Shown piece after piece: positions 5,529-5,675 of a stretch of DNA of 5,675 nucleotides. The notes below the pieces were generated by a model. It was not told where the DNA came from. It saw nothing but the letters and a program-made list of their open reading frames with translations, and searched no databases. This DNA is from an uncultured bacterium (GTDB taxonomy: Bacteria > Patescibacteriota > Minisyncoccia > Phycocordibacterales > GWA1-40-21): the NCBI GenBank assembly GCA_903868205.1, contig CAIPUJ010000063.1, positions 1-5,675 on the forward strand, written 5' to 3'. The first letter of the stretch is position 1; each line of letters opens with the position of its first letter. The position numbers were made by a program, and so were the translations under genes.

Positions 5529-5557
5529 GCTATTCGTATAGGTTCAATAGCTTGGCA
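5523..5557. repeat. Hairpin at the presumed left end of an insertion sequence
   Basis: The arms at 5523-5534 (TGTCAAGCTATT) and 5546-5557 (AATAGCTTGGCA) pair over 12 positions as RNA with one G-U, around an 11-nt loop. The outer end begins TGT, as is usual for IS481/IS3-type terminal repeats, and it lies 25 bp before a transposase-like start codon. It may be the element's terminal region, a structure that limits transposase translation from read-through transcripts, or both. The right end is outside the window, so the terminal repeat cannot be confirmed. Confidence 0.5.
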
Positions 5558-5560
5558 CCA

Positions 5561-5580
5561 CTTGATGTAATAATATCAAG
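5561..5580. promoter_or_regulatory. 20-bp near-palindrome abutting the transposase start
   Basis: CTTGAT (5561-5566) and ATCAAG (5575-5580) are perfect inverted arms, and 8 of the 10 base pairs of the full dyad match. The right arm ends 2 bp before the ATG at 5583 and occupies the place where a Shine-Dalgarno would be. It could hide the start in a hairpin or be a binding site for the transposase. No good ribosome binding site is visible otherwise. Confidence 0.4.
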
Positions 5581-5582
5581 AT

Positions 5583-5675
5583 ATGTCATACACAACAAAT
5601 AAGAATATGCCTGGGATTAGACGTGAAGCAGCACGTCTTGTACGTAGCGGTTGGAGTGCAAGAAAAGTAGGTAGA
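5583..5675 (+). CDS. Transposase-like helix-turn-helix protein, N-terminal fragment
   Basis: Thirty-one codons are present before the window ends. The segment REAARLVRSGWSARKVGR (14-31) looks like the first helices of the helix-turn-helix domain that opens IS481/IS3-type DDE transposases and related resolvase-like proteins: a basic helix, a Ser-Ala-Arg turn and a Lys-Val-Gly-Arg start of the next helix. The catalytic DDE domain would lie beyond the window. There is no clear Shine-Dalgarno; the start is preceded by a hairpin (5523-5557) and a near-palindrome (5561-5580), which fits the low expression usual for transposases. The family is inferred from a short N-terminus only. An ordinary helix-turn-helix regulator remains possible. 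Confidence 0.6.
   Translation, partial: MSYTTNKNMPGIRREAARLVRSGWSARKVGR

Overview
This AT-rich 5.7-kb window looks like chromosomal DNA from a small-genome bacterium, most likely a Patescibacteria/CPR lineage of the Parcubacteria type. That assignment is inference. It rests on the divergent but complete housekeeping proteins (CTP synthase, RecR, DnaB), strong AGA preference for arginine, weak or absent Shine-Dalgarno sites on several genes, a stand-alone DUF5680-like gene and small palindromic intergenic repeats. Genes end in TAA or TAG and tryptophan is TGG, so nothing suggests a reassigned stop codon.

Layout. Positions 9-2188 hold two tightly spaced plus-strand genes: a coiled-coil hypothetical protein and pyrG. 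Positions 2189-2343 carry the end of an inverted-repeat element, then a promoter and a palindrome for the next gene. Positions 2344-2859 encode a DUF5680-like protein that meets recR tail to tail across a compact terminator. Minus-strand recR (2912-3532) and dnaB (3785-5161) are separated by 250 bp filled with three different repeats. Upstream of dnaB, 5162-5582 has no convincing protein gene. It holds two minus-strand intrinsic terminators, a likely structured small RNA of about 200 nt with its own promoter, and a hairpin plus near-palindrome leading into a plus-strand transposase-like gene cut by the window edge.

How the parts relate. pyrG supplies CTP, DnaB unwinds the replication fork and RecR acts in RecFOR gap repair. 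They are housekeeping functions without an obvious shared operon beyond the co-directional dnaB and recR. The novelty lies in the non-coding parts. First, two copies of an approximately 26-bp arm inverted-repeat element (2145-2242 and 3532-3671) touch gene ends: the first encodes the pyrG C-terminus and stop, the second begins at the recR start codon and contains its best promoter. Second, there is an unassigned terminator-bounded small RNA (about 5288-5494). Third, the -35 box of that RNA lies in the end of the putative insertion sequence, suggesting a hybrid promoter. I found no CRISPR array, tRNA, rRNA, defence system or biosynthetic cluster.
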